DNA of 64,000 bases from NCBI GenBank assembly GCA_964230805.1, contig CAXRIA010000006.1, positions 30,799 to 94,798 of the forward strand, read 5' to 3'. Numbering within the stretch: position 1 is the first letter of the stretch; each line of letters starts with the position of its first letter. Position numbers and translations under genes: made by a program. The notes under the pieces are model-generated. The model was not told where the DNA came from and searched no databases. It worked only from the letters and a program-made list of their open reading frames with translations. This document shows positions 17,577-26,034 of this stretch, in pieces. The DNA is from Flavicella sp964230805. GTDB taxonomy: Bacteria > Bacteroidota > Bacteroidia > Flavobacteriales > Flavobacteriaceae.

Positions 17577-18780
17577 TCAATCGTTTTAATATTTCTGAAA
17601 AGATATCACTTGCTACGAGATCTTTGGACTTTAACGGAAATTCGATCAAATTATTTTGGGAATCAATTAATGAAATCTTATTGGTGTCTCCTGCAAATCC
17701 TGCGCCTCTATCTTCCAGCGAATTCAGGACAATCATATCGGCTTTTTTACGCGTCAATTTTCGCTTTGCATTGGCAATTGCATCATTGGTTTCTAAAGCA
17801 AAACCAACGACAAATTGTTTCTTTTTTTTAGCACCCATCGAGGCCAAAATATCTTTTGTTGGTTTCAAATCAATACGAAATGAGGTTTCCTTTTTCTTAA
17901 TTTTTTGAGTTACACATTCGACGGGAGTGTAGTCGGCAACCGCTGCGGCTGCAATAGCAATGCCCACATTTTCGTAATGCTGATGCACTGCATCATACAT
18001 CTCAGCTGCACTTTTCACGTCAATTCTGTCTACAAATGAGTGCTTTATTTCTTGTGCGGTAGGCCCGGTAATCAAAATTACTTCCGCTCCCAAATTGGCA
18101 GCTTCCTTCGCCAAGGCAAAGCCCATTTTTCCAGAGGAATGGTTCCCAACAAAACGAACAGGATCAATAGACTCATAGGTCGGCCCTGCTGTAATCAAAA
18201 CTTTTTTACCCTTTAATGGCAATTTACTTGCTATTTCGGCCTCCATAAATGCGAGAATTTCCTCTGGTTCTGCCATACGACCTTCGCCGATGAGTCCACT
18301 CGCGAGTTCACCACTCGTTGCAGGTATTAATAGGTTGCCGAATTTTTCAAGTTTGTCAAAGTTTTCCTTGGTTGAGGGATGCTTGTACATATCTAAATCC
18401 ATAGCTGGAGCAAAAAAAACAGGACATTTCGCCGAAAGATAAGTTGCCAACAACAAGTTGTCAACCGTTCCATTCGCCATTTTTGAAAGCGTATTGGCTG
18501 TGGCAGGGGCAATGATGAAGTAATCTGCCCACAATCCTAAATCGACATGGTTATTCCATAGCTCGTTCTCTTCTTCTTTGTTGTAAAAAGTAGAATGAAC
18601 CGGATTTTTAGACAGTGTAGAAAGTGTAAGGGGAGTGATAAAATCTTTAGAAGCAGGTGTCATGATTACTTTTACTTGAGCACCCGCTTTTATGAATAAC
18701 CTTACCAAATGGGCTGTTTTATAGGCAGCAATTCCTGCTGTTACTCCTAAAAGAACTTTTTTGTCTTTTAAAACACCCAT
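17569..18780 (-). CDS. coaBC: Bifunctional phosphopantothenoylcysteine decarboxylase / phosphopantothenate-cysteine ligase CoaBC
   Basis: 403 residues carrying two consecutive steps of coenzyme A synthesis. The N-terminal flavoprotein domain has GVTAGIAAY (12-20), active-site His78 and TANTLSKMANG. The C-terminal ligase domain starts near 185 (KKVLITAGPTYESIDPVRFVGN). Unusually, the decarboxylase PAMN motif reads PAMDLDMY (Asp127), and the position of the reducing cysteine in E. coli (QACGDIGPGRM) is serine here (LASGLIGEGRM, Ser161). It sits between rpoZ (9-bp gap) and porD (overlap). Confidence 0.94.
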   Translation of the reverse strand: MGVLKDKKVLLGVTAGIAAYKTAHLVRLFIKAGAQVKVIMTPASKDFITPLTLSTLSKNPVHSTFYNKEEENELWNNHVDLGLWADYFIIAPATANTLSKMANGTVDNLLLATYLSAKCPVFFAPAMDLDMYKHPSTKENFDKLEKFGNLLIPATSGELASGLIGEGRMAEPEEILAFMEAEIASKLPLKGKKVLITAGPTYESIDPVRFVGNHSSGKMGFALAKEAANLGAEVILITGPTAQEIKHSFVDRIDVKSAAEMYDAVHQHYENVGIAIAAAAVADYTPVECVTQKIKKKETSFRIDLKPTKDILASMGAKKKKQFVVGFALETNDAIANAKRKLTRKKADMIVLNSLEDRGAGFAGDTNKISLIDSQNNLIEFPLKSKDLVASDIFSEILKRLNV

Positions 18781-18789
18781 CGAAAATTG

Positions 18790-19110
18790 CTATTGTTCGT
18801 CAGAATTTCTGAAGTACACTTTGTCATTCAACCATTCTTCTACAGCAATGGCATGAGATTTTGGAAGTTTTTCGTAAAATTTAGATACTTCAATTTGTTC
18901 TTTGTTTTCAAAAACCTCATCCAGACTATCACTGTATGTAGCAAACTCATCTAACTTTTCAATCAATTCCTTTTTAAGGTCACCATTGATTTGGGAGGCT
19001 CTTTTTGCAATAATAGAAATTGCTTCATAGATATTTCCTGTAGGTGCTTCTACTTTTGACTTGTCATACGTTACAGTTGTATCGGGAGCATTTGTGTTTT
19101 TGTAATCCAT
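18790..19110 (-). CDS. rpoZ: RNA polymerase omega subunit (Rpb6-like)
   Basis: 106 residues. It matches the Bacteroidota omega/Rpb6 family: a central NIYEAISIIAKRASQIN block, equivalent to the conserved MT..R..QI region, then an acidic helical tail. It would assist assembly of beta-prime into core RNA polymerase. Gaps of 14 bp after bamD and 9 bp before coaBC imply co-transcription. The position next to coaBC is like the rpoZ-dfp neighbourhood seen in other bacteria. Confidence 0.85.
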   Translation of the reverse strand: MDYKNTNAPDTTVTYDKSKVEAPTGNIYEAISIIAKRASQINGDLKKELIEKLDEFATYSDSLDEVFENKEQIEVSKFYEKLPKSHAIAVEEWLNDKVYFRNSDEQ

Positions 19111-19124
19111 CTTTGACTTATTTA

Positions 19125-19928
19125 TTAACTGTTTACTGTTTTTTGTTCTTGTTTGATTGCTTTGAGCAATTTCTTCGATTCATCCAAATAATTGGAATTT
19201 GGGTAATTTCTTCTCAGTTTCTCAAAAGCTTTCACTGCGGCATTCAATCGATTCTCCTTCTTCCTTAAGGTGCTTCTCATTCCCAACTCATAGGAGGCCT
19301 TAAATTTGTAAAACAAGGCTTCTTCTCTAAAAGATGTCCCCAAATATTCGGAGGTCATGTTATCAAAAGCAACAATGGCCGAATTGAAATATCCTATTTC
19401 ATAGTATTGTTTTGCAATTTCAAAAGCTTTTTTCTCCAGCTTTCGTTGCAGCTCACTAACCATAAGATTCGACTCTTCTATTCTTTTAGAATTTGGATAA
19501 GCATCAATATATGCCTGAAATGCCGCCAATGCTTTCATTGTATCTGTTTGATCCAAACTGTATTTAGGCGAGGCTAAAAAGTAGCTCTTTGCCGCATTGA
19601 ATTCTGCTTCTTCTACCTTTGAACTTTTTGGGTAATTTTTAGCAAATCTCTCAAAATAAAAAGCAGCATTAAAATAATCTCCTGTATTAAAATAAGATTG
19701 TGCTATCATAAACTGAATCCGTTCCATTTGAGGTTTTCCTCTGTACGCAGGAACAATCATTTCAAAAAGACGCAAAGCTTTGTTGAACTTTTTAGCATCG
19801 TACAATTGTGTTGCCATGCTATATTTTTCAGCTACGGTTCCCTTGTTGAGTACTTTGTTGTAGTCACTACAAGCCCCGAAAGCATGCATTACTAGGAGAA
19901 GTAAAATAATTTTTTTGAATTCAAGCAT
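19125..19928 (-). CDS. bamD: Outer-membrane assembly lipoprotein BamD
   Basis: 267 residues. A lipoprotein signal with lipid-attachment Cys20 (HAFGACSDY), then TPR-like helical repeats: YDAKKFNKALRLFE, ERIQFMIAQSYFNTGDYFNAA, EEAEFNAAKSYF, ESNLMVSELQ. As part of the BAM complex it helps insert beta-barrel proteins into the outer membrane. It is the first gene of the bamD-rpoZ-coaBC-porD-recN run. The -7 box ends only 4 nt before the ATG, suggesting a leaderless transcript. Confidence 0.92.
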   Translation of the reverse strand: MLEFKKIILLLLVMHAFGACSDYNKVLNKGTVAEKYSMATQLYDAKKFNKALRLFEMIVPAYRGKPQMERIQFMIAQSYFNTGDYFNAAFYFERFAKNYPKSSKVEEAEFNAAKSYFLASPKYSLDQTDTMKALAAFQAYIDAYPNSKRIEESNLMVSELQRKLEKKAFEIAKQYYEIGYFNSAIVAFDNMTSEYLGTSFREEALFYKFKASYELGMRSTLRKKENRLNAAVKAFEKLRRNYPNSNYLDESKKLLKAIKQEQKTVNS

Positions 19929-19932
19929 CTTG

Positions 19933-19940
19933 CAAAATTA
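19933..19940 (-). promoter_or_regulatory. -7 box (TAATTTTG) abutting the bamD start codon
   Basis: TAnnTTTG followed by only 4 nt (CAAG) and the bamD ATG. The start site would fall on or next to the A of ATG. Confidence 0.5.
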
Positions 19941-20095
19941 ATCATTATTTATGGATTATTAAAGCGATTTTTTAAGAGCCTCATTTTGAGCAACACAAAA
20001 AACAAAAAGCGTCAACTCTAAGAACGAGCTCATTCAAAAGTAGCTGTTCTTGTCAATCTTTGAAATAGCTTCTAATCTAAAAATTTGTTAATTCT

Positions 20096-20983
20096 CTAGC
20101 TCGAAAATTCGTTTACAAATTGCTGCATTCTTTGCTGAAGAGAAGTACTTGCTTTTACTAATGGCAATCGAACTCGAGCATCATTTTTATAAACTTCAAC
20201 AAGAGGTAGTAAGGCCTTTATTCCTACTGGATTTCCTTCTTCAAATATCAAAGAAATGATGTCTAAAAACTTGTATTGCCATTCGTAAGCTTCTTTGTTT
20301 TTACCCTGCAAGCCTAATCGAATCATCTCTGAAAATTCTTTGGGATACGCTTGACCGATCACCGATATAACTCCGGCTCCACCAGCCAAAACCATAGGCA
20401 AAGCAATTTCATCGTCTCCGGAGAGCACTAAAAAATTATCTGGAACCAATTGTAGCATTTTCATGGCTTTCACCATATCCCCTGCCGCCTCTTTGATTCC
20501 GATAATATTTTCCGAAGTTTCGGCCAATCTGGCAACGGTTTCTGGCGCGATACTCGCTCCAGTTCTACTGGGAACATTGTATATGATTACAGGTACTGGA
20601 CTTGCTTTGGCTACTTCTATGAAATGCTGGTAAATCCCTTCTTGTGTAGGTCGATTGTAATAAGGTGAAACTGAAAGTACCGCATCAAAATCGGACAAGT
20701 CGGTGTCTTGCAATTGCGCCACTATATCCGCCGTATTGTTCCCTCCAATTCCAAGAACTAAAGGCAACCTGCCATTGTTCACCTCTACAAAAGTTTTTCT
20801 TACAAGTGCAATCTCTTCGGCGCTCAAAGTAGTGGACTCTCCTGTTGTTCCTAGTGCGACTAAATATTCTACTCCATTGTCAATTTGAAAATTGATCAAA
20901 TTTTCCAAAGCCTCAAAATCAACCGTATTGTCTGATTTAAATGGAGTTGCTAAAGCTGTACCTGTGCCGAAAAATGCTTGCAT
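20096..20983 (-). CDS. dapA: 4-hydroxy-tetrahydrodipicolinate synthase
   Basis: 295 residues, TIM-barrel class I aldolase that condenses pyruvate with aspartate semialdehyde in the lysine/diaminopimelate pathway. The Schiff-base lysine is Lys164 (IIGIKEAAGD). Tyr135 and Arg140 (IYNVPSRTG), Thr46-Thr47 (GTTGES) and Tyr109 (SPYYNRPTQEG) complete the active site. The ATG shares one base with the stop of the upstream DUF6913-like gene (TAATG), so the two are translationally coupled. It is separated by 167 bp from bamD. Confidence 0.97.
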   Translation of the reverse strand: MQAFFGTGTALATPFKSDNTVDFEALENLINFQIDNGVEYLVALGTTGESTTLSAEEIALVRKTFVEVNNGRLPLVLGIGGNNTADIVAQLQDTDLSDFDAVLSVSPYYNRPTQEGIYQHFIEVAKASPVPVIIYNVPSRTGASIAPETVARLAETSENIIGIKEAAGDMVKAMKMLQLVPDNFLVLSGDDEIALPMVLAGGAGVISVIGQAYPKEFSEMIRLGLQGKNKEAYEWQYKFLDIISLIFEEGNPVGIKALLPLVEVYKNDARVRLPLVKASTSLQQRMQQFVNEFSS

Positions 20984-21507
20984 TATAATTTCTTTAGTAT
21001 CTTTAAATATTTTACCGCTTCATCATTCAAAACACTGATACTCCTACCGGAATCTACAATGGACAAATCGTACAACCTGTTGTCATCCGAAGAATAGCCT
21101 ATCTTGAAATATGATTGAGCACGCAAAGTTATTACTTTCAGATATAAGTTTTCTGGAATTCCATAATTTATAAACAAATCGTATTCATTTTTAACAAATT
21201 CTTGCAGGCTGTTTAATTTTAAACTTCCAGACCATCCAATACTTTTCTCAGTAAATTCGTGAGATTTGTACACTCGTTTTTTATCATACGAACAAAAAAC
21301 AAAAACATAAATATCAACGTCTTTAACACCATATTTTTTTTCAATCTCTTGTACAATTTGAGTTTGATTGTATTGCGCCTCTTCTACCAAAACACCGACC
21401 TTGCTAATTTTCGTTTGCGGTATTTTTTTGTGTAAGACTGACTGCTTTGTCAATTCTTTTTCAAAATAGCGTTGAATACGCTTTTTTTTTAAGGAAAAAA
21501 ACTCCAT
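20983..21507 (-). CDS. Uncharacterised DUF6913-like protein
   Basis: 174 residues, soluble, rich in lysine and tyrosine, no signal peptide. I recognise it only as the small conserved protein that precedes dapA in flavobacteria (DUF6913). Visible features are a basic N-terminal helix, then alternating strand and helix pattern (KISKVGVLVEE, VDIYVFVFCSYDKKR, YDLFINYG). The start MEFFSLKKKR at 21507 is preferred: the 40-residue N-terminal extension from an earlier ATG reads like non-coding sequence. Function unknown. One-base overlap with dapA. Confidence 0.7.
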   Translation of the reverse strand: MEFFSLKKKRIQRYFEKELTKQSVLHKKIPQTKISKVGVLVEEAQYNQTQIVQEIEKKYGVKDVDIYVFVFCSYDKKRVYKSHEFTEKSIGWSGSLKLNSLQEFVKNEYDLFINYGIPENLYLKVITLRAQSYFKIGYSSDDNRLYDLSIVDSGRSISVLNDEAVKYLKILKKL

Positions 21508-21611
21508 GATTTGAAATAAATTAGGGTCGCAATTTACTTTTTTTTGACAAAAAAACCGAATTGTAAAGGCTTCCTGTTTTCTTCGACTAAGTTTTAAAAA
21601 CGCCTCTAGCC

Positions 21612-21998
21612 ATGAAAAACAAGACACTCTTTTTTTTACGAATTTTAATTGCTCTAATTTTATTACAAACCTTGCGCTTCAAATTCACTGCGCACCCTGA
21701 TAGTGTTTATATATTCACAAGGACTGGAATGGAGCCTTATGGAAGAATTGCTATTGGGGCTTTAGAGTTTGTTTTTGCGATTTTATTGGTTGTTCCAAAA
21801 ACAGTTTGGATGGGTTCTTTGGGAACTTTGCTAATTATGAGCGGTGCCTTGTTTTTCCATCTTACCAAACTGGGTATTGAAGTAAATGAAGATGATGGGC
21901 TTTTGTTTTACACAGCTGTTTTTACATTTTTAGCCTGCTTCCCCATTCTTTGGAAAGAGAGAAAAAAAATTCCTTTTGTAAAAACATTCTGCAACTGA
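21612..21998 (+). CDS. DoxX-like small membrane protein
   Basis: 128 residues with four predicted membrane helices at about 5-21, 46-62, 65-85 and 98-113. The arrangement LRFKFTAHPDSVYIFTRTGMEPYGRI followed by ALEFVFAILL resembles the DoxX-like family of quinone- or redox-associated membrane proteins, but no catalytic residues are diagnostic. A single-gene unit divergent from the DUF6913-dapA pair. Function not assigned. Confidence 0.72.
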   Translation: MKNKTLFFLRILIALILLQTLRFKFTAHPDSVYIFTRTGMEPYGRIAIGALEFVFAILLVVPKTVWMGSLGTLLIMSGALFFHLTKLGIEVNEDDGLLFYTAVFTFLACFPILWKERKKIPFVKTFCN

Positions 21999-22117
21999 TA
22001 AGACATTTGACTCACACTCAAGTTCCTTTACCCTATTCTTAACTTTGATTTGCTTTGTTCTGCAAGACAAATACAATCTTACTTTCGAAAAAATAATTTG
22101 GTATCCTGTCTGACCGC

Positions 22118-22393
22118 TTAAAGTAATTCGGCTGACAATCCCAATTCAAGTAATTTCAGACACTTTGGTTTGAGATCGTTATATTCCCCCGTTTTCACGG
22201 TACATTTCCCTTTGTAATGTACCAACATGGTGCATTGTTCTGCCTGTTCTAGAGTATGTTCACAAACGGAAATCAATGACTCAATCACAAAATCGAATGT
22301 ATTGACATCATCATTGTGCAAAACAATTTCGTGCTGTGCCACTTCTTGTAGCAACACATCGATTTCTTCTTGGTAATTTTCTTTTGTACTCAT
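22118..22393 (-). CDS. clpS: ATP-dependent Clp protease adaptor ClpS
   Basis: 91 residues. It delivers N-degron substrates to ClpAP-type proteases. The core LHNDDVNTFDFVIESL is the ClpS N-degron-binding signature (DD.N), followed by CEHTLEQAEQCTMLVHYKGK. The start MSTKENYQEE at 22393 is chosen over an ATG six codons upstream because it fits the family N-terminus. It follows prmA by 46 bp and is probably co-transcribed with it. Confidence 0.93.
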   Translation of the reverse strand: MSTKENYQEEIDVLLQEVAQHEIVLHNDDVNTFDFVIESLISVCEHTLEQAEQCTMLVHYKGKCTVKTGEYNDLKPKCLKLLELGLSAELL

Positions 22394-22439
22394 TTCTTTA
22401 GGATATAGCAATTGAAAATAATTTCATGAGGCTACAAAA

Positions 22440-23279
22440 TTACGATTTTTTTGTGTATTTCAATGAGTACCAGTTATTTCTATCCAATGTTTTTTGCAGT
22501 TGCAATCCGTGACCCACAGCTTTTTCATCGAGTAAAGCAACGTCTTCCTGATAAAAACCACTCAGCAATAAAACACCATTTTTCTCTAAACAAGCAGCGT
22601 ATATTGCCATGTCATTCAACAAAATATTTCTGTTGATATTGGCAATGATTACCTCATATTTTTTTCCATCTAATAAACCGGCATCTCCTTCAAAAGCGGT
22701 AATGTGTTTGCAGTTGTTTCGCTCAATATTCTCTAAAGAATTTACATAACACCAATTGTCTATATCAATAGCATCCACGGGCTTGGCTCCTTTCATCTCT
22801 GCTAAAATTGCCAAGATCCCAGTTCCACACCCCATGTCTAGCGTTTTTTTTCCTGACATATCTAATGCTAATAAATGCTGTACCATCATATGTGTGGTTT
22901 CATGATGCCCTGTACCAAAGCTCATTTTTGGCTCTATAACAATATCGTATTCCAAATCTGGGTTGTCATGAAATGAAGCTCTAATGGAAACCTTTTGATC
23001 TACCACAATGGGGTTGAAGTTTTTTTCCCACTCGCTGTTCCAATTTACTTGAGCAATTTCTTCAAAAGAATAATTAATTTGGAATTCTTGAGATTGCAAC
23101 ACGAAAATATCCTCTAGAATAGCAGCGTGCCATTCTTCTTTTTGAATATAAGCGATCACTCCTTCTTCATTTTCTACAAAACTCTCAAAACCTGCATGGC
23201 CAAGCTCTGCAATTAAAATTTCCGTGCCAGGTTCTTTGGGGGTTACCTTAAAAGTATATCCTAAATAAATAGCGTTCAT
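22440..23279 (-). CDS. prmA: Ribosomal protein L11 methyltransferase
   Basis: 279 residues. A SAM-dependent enzyme that trimethylates ribosomal protein L11. An N-terminal substrate-recognition domain is followed by PKMSFGTGHHETTHM and the SAM motif LDMGCGTGILAILAEMKGA near 150-170, then IIANINRNILL (NPP-like loop). The start MNAIYLGYTF at 23279 matches homologues. The ATG four codons earlier would lie almost at the predicted transcription start. It lies in one unit with clpS. Confidence 0.93.
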   Translation of the reverse strand: MNAIYLGYTFKVTPKEPGTEILIAELGHAGFESFVENEEGVIAYIQKEEWHAAILEDIFVLQSQEFQINYSFEEIAQVNWNSEWEKNFNPIVVDQKVSIRASFHDNPDLEYDIVIEPKMSFGTGHHETTHMMVQHLLALDMSGKKTLDMGCGTGILAILAEMKGAKPVDAIDIDNWCYVNSLENIERNNCKHITAFEGDAGLLDGKKYEVIIANINRNILLNDMAIYAACLEKNGVLLLSGFYQEDVALLDEKAVGHGLQLQKTLDRNNWYSLKYTKKS

Positions 23280-23298
23280 AATTTTGTTCATTCGTAGA

Positions 23299-23306
23299 CA
23301 AAGATA
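23299..23306 (-). promoter_or_regulatory. -7 box (TATCTTTG) of prmA-clpS
   Basis: TAnnTTTG on the minus strand, 19 bp before the chosen prmA start. Confidence 0.5.
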
Positions 23307-23360
23307 AGACTTCCCTCTGCTTCTTGGCGCAAGTCAATTCAATTACATCTGTTTGAAGCA

Positions 23361-23395
23361 AAAAAAACACTGACAACTTTGTTGTCAGTGTTTTT
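23361..23395 (-). terminator. Terminator after tpiA
   Basis: ACACTGACAAC/GTTGTCAGTGT stem with a 3-nt loop and a T run of eight on the minus strand. It lies 18 bp past the tpiA stop. Confidence 0.9.
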
Positions 23396-23412
23396 GTATC
23401 TGTGATTTTTAA

Positions 23413-24174
23413 CTACTGAATGGCTTCAATAATTGCAATAAAATCCTCTGCTTGCAATGCAGCGCCTCCAATAAGACCTCCATCAACATCTTCTTTCGAA
23501 AAGATTTCCTTTGCGTTTCCAGGCTTACAAGACCCTCCGTACAAAATAGAAACTCCTTGCGCCAAATCTGCATCGTATTTTTCAGCGATAATTTTTCTGA
23601 TAAAAGCGTGCATTTCTTGCGCCTGCTCTGCGGTAGCTGTTTCTCCTGTTCCAATAGCCCAAACAGGCTCATAGGCCAAAACAATGTTTTTCCACGCCGT
23701 GGCATCTAAATGAAACAACGCATTTGAAATTTGAGATTCAACCACTGAAAAATGATTCCCTGATTTACGATCTTCCAATACTTCTCCAAAACAGAAAATA
23801 ACCTCCAAACCATTGGCCAAAGCTGCATTTACTTTTTCCGCCAACAACGCATCTGATTCACCAAAATATTCTCTTCTTTCTGAATGCCCCAAGACAACCG
23901 ACTTCAAACCAATTGAAGTTAACATCTCACCAGAAATTTCTCCAGTATAAGCTCCGCTTTTTTCTTGGTGCATGTTTTGAGCAGCAACTTCAACTACTGA
24001 CCCCTCTACTACCTCTTTTACCGATGTTAAATTCACAAATGTTGGCGCAACAACGACACGGGTGTTGTTCAAGGTTTTCCCATTCAGTCCTGCTACCAAA
24101 TCGTTTGCCAACTCTTTGGAAGCTGCCACGTCTTTGTTCATTTTCCAGTTTCCTGCTACTATTTTACTTCTCAT
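23413..24174 (-). CDS. tpiA: Triosephosphate isomerase
   Basis: 253 residues. It interconverts dihydroxyacetone phosphate and glyceraldehyde 3-phosphate. Catalytic Lys11 (AGNWKMN), His97 (VLGHSERRE) and Glu169 (AYEPVWAIGTG) are all present, with the phosphate loop ILYGGSCKPGN near 218-228. It starts 10 bp after the TlpA-like gene, so the two are one operon, and ends at a strong terminator. Confidence 0.98.
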   Translation of the reverse strand: MRSKIVAGNWKMNKDVAASKELANDLVAGLNGKTLNNTRVVVAPTFVNLTSVKEVVEGSVVEVAAQNMHQEKSGAYTGEISGEMLTSIGLKSVVLGHSERREYFGESDALLAEKVNAALANGLEVIFCFGEVLEDRKSGNHFSVVESQISNALFHLDATAWKNIVLAYEPVWAIGTGETATAEQAQEMHAFIRKIIAEKYDADLAQGVSILYGGSCKPGNAKEIFSKEDVDGGLIGGAALQAEDFIAIIEAIQ

Positions 24175-24184
24175 GTTTCTATAT

Positions 24185-24685
24185 TTAAATTGCTTCTTTT
24201 AATTTTCTACTCGTTGCCTTGGTTGCTTTGTAAAGTATTATTTTCCCTGTTTCATCAATCACCATATATCGAGGAATCCAGTCCAAATCAATAAAATTAC
24301 TAAAAACTCCTTTCCATCCCGAGGGCACAAAATAATGTTCTCCTGTCACTTCGTATTTTCGAATGCCATGCTTCCAAGATTTTATTGACCTATCCAGAGA
24401 CAAAAACAAATACACCAAATCAGGGTTTTCTTTCTGTATTTCTTTTACTTTTGGCATGCCCTCAACACAATCTCCACACCACGAAGCCCATACATCAAGC
24501 AACACCTTTTTCCCTTTGTATTGCTCTAAAATTTGACCTAGCGTGACTTCCTGTCCTTCGATAGAAATCATTTTTTCATCCAGGGCCTTCTCCGAAAATT
24601 GTGTTTTCTCTTGTTCTAATGAACAAGCATAAAATAACACCAAAAGGAGAACGAAAAAAAACCTCATTAATTTGAATCTCATCAT
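24185..24685 (-). CDS. TlpA-like thioredoxin-fold lipoprotein
   Basis: 166 residues. A lipoprotein signal (VLLLVLFYAC, Cys21 from the first ATG), then a thioredoxin fold with an intact WCGDC near 71-75 and the cis-proline region WIPRYMVIDETGKI. It probably reduces disulfides in the periplasm. Three in-frame ATGs at the start (residues 1, 2 and 7) cannot be ranked. It is co-transcribed with tpiA, with no obvious functional link. Alternatives within the family, such as ResA- or peroxiredoxin-like, are not excluded. Confidence 0.85.
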   Translation of the reverse strand: MMRFKLMRFFFVLLLVLFYACSLEQEKTQFSEKALDEKMISIEGQEVTLGQILEQYKGKKVLLDVWASWCGDCVEGMPKVKEIQKENPDLVYLFLSLDRSIKSWKHGIRKYEVTGEHYFVPSGWKGVFSNFIDLDWIPRYMVIDETGKIILYKATKATSRKLKEAI

Positions 24686-24859
24686 TTTATCTGTTTTTGA
24701 TTACTCATGTTTTAGACAAAATAAGGCTCACAAACTTACAGCATATTCACTAGAAAAAAAAAATTGTCAGAAAGAGTTTCGCAAACGTTTTCGGTTGACA
24801 GGAAAGTCCTACAAAACAGTACCGCTTGTTCATTTTTATTTTTTTCAACTCTAGTGACG

Positions 24860-25936
24860 TTACTTCAAACGTAGTTTTGGATCGAGCCAAATGTAAATGG
24901 TATCCACAACGATATTTATGAGCACAAACAAACTTGCGATAACGAGTACAGCCCCCATAATAACCGGTTGATCTAAGGTGTTTAATGCATCTACTATTTC
25001 TTTCCCGAGACCATTCCAATTAAATATATATTCCACAAATACAGCACCTGCTAGCATAGAAGCAAACCAGCCCGAAACAGCTGTCACCACCGGATTGAGT
25101 GCATTTTTCAAAGCATGCCGTTTTACAATCTGATAAGTAGACAAGCCCTTTGCTCTCGCGGTACGAATATAATCTTGTTGCAAAACCTCCAACAAAGAAT
25201 TCCGCATCAATTGTATGACAACCGCCAACGGTCTGATTCCCAAAACCAAGGTAGGCAAAATTAAATTCTTCCATTGTATATAGGTCCCCTCTCCAAAATC
25301 ATCTACCTCATACAAGCTACCCGTCATGTTCAAACCGGTATATTTTTTTAAAACAAAACCAAAAACCCAAGCAAAAACAATGGCTGATAAAAATGAAGGA
25401 ACACTCATTCCAACCGTACTCAAAACAGCAATTGTACGATCAAAAAATTGATCTTTGTAAAGCGCACACAACACACCAAGCACAACACCGAACAACAAAG
25501 AAACTCCAATAGCCAAACAAGCTAAAATTGCCGTATTTGGCAATGTTTCTGAAATAATACTACTCACCAATTTGTCATTTTTCTGAAAAGATTTTCGCAA
25601 ATAGGGTCTTTTCAAAACGAGATGTGCACTTCCCAAATCAACATTTACAAAAACCGAATAATCATGCGCATGCAAATGGCTATAATCCTCTTTTACTTTA
25701 CTGTGAACGGAAATGGGAGACAGATCATTCAAATAATGGACATACTGCATCCCTAAAGATTGATCAAACCCATATTTTTTTCGAACACTTTCAAGCAGTT
25801 CTGAATCTTGACGCTCGTCCAACAACATTCTTGCCGGATCCCCTGGCAGAATATTGAATAAAAAAAATACGGCCGTAACCACTCCGAACAAGGTGAAAAA
25901 ACCATACAAAACTTTACGAAGAACCTCCTGAAACAT
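24860..25936 (-). CDS. ABC transporter permease, DppB/OppB type
   Basis: 358 residues with six predicted membrane helices. An N-terminal helix leads into the periplasmic segment LPGDPARMLLDERQ, and the C-terminal half contains the BPD permease EAA-type loop QQDYIRTARAKGLSTYQIVKRHALKNALNPV. This is the architecture of one half of a peptide or nickel importer channel. No partner permease, ATPase or binding protein is adjacent, so the substrate is unknown and the complex must be completed from elsewhere. Confidence 0.88.
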   Translation of the reverse strand: MFQEVLRKVLYGFFTLFGVVTAVFFLFNILPGDPARMLLDERQDSELLESVRKKYGFDQSLGMQYVHYLNDLSPISVHSKVKEDYSHLHAHDYSVFVNVDLGSAHLVLKRPYLRKSFQKNDKLVSSIISETLPNTAILACLAIGVSLLFGVVLGVLCALYKDQFFDRTIAVLSTVGMSVPSFLSAIVFAWVFGFVLKKYTGLNMTGSLYEVDDFGEGTYIQWKNLILPTLVLGIRPLAVVIQLMRNSLLEVLQQDYIRTARAKGLSTYQIVKRHALKNALNPVVTAVSGWFASMLAGAVFVEYIFNWNGLGKEIVDALNTLDQPVIMGAVLVIASLFVLINIVVDTIYIWLDPKLRLK

Positions 25937-26007
25937 TTCAAATATTAGCCGTTAGTGAAAAATCAACAATTCACAATATTACGATTAAATAATTCAACTG
26001 AAAAACC

Positions 26008-26015
26008 TATTTTTG
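26008..26015 (+). promoter_or_regulatory. -7 box (TATTTTTG) of pyrF
   Basis: TAnnTTTG match 19 bp before the chosen pyrF ATG and 10 bp before an earlier in-frame ATG. It favours the second ATG. Confidence 0.5.
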
Positions 26016-26034
26016 TAAGCCTAAGATGATTCAC

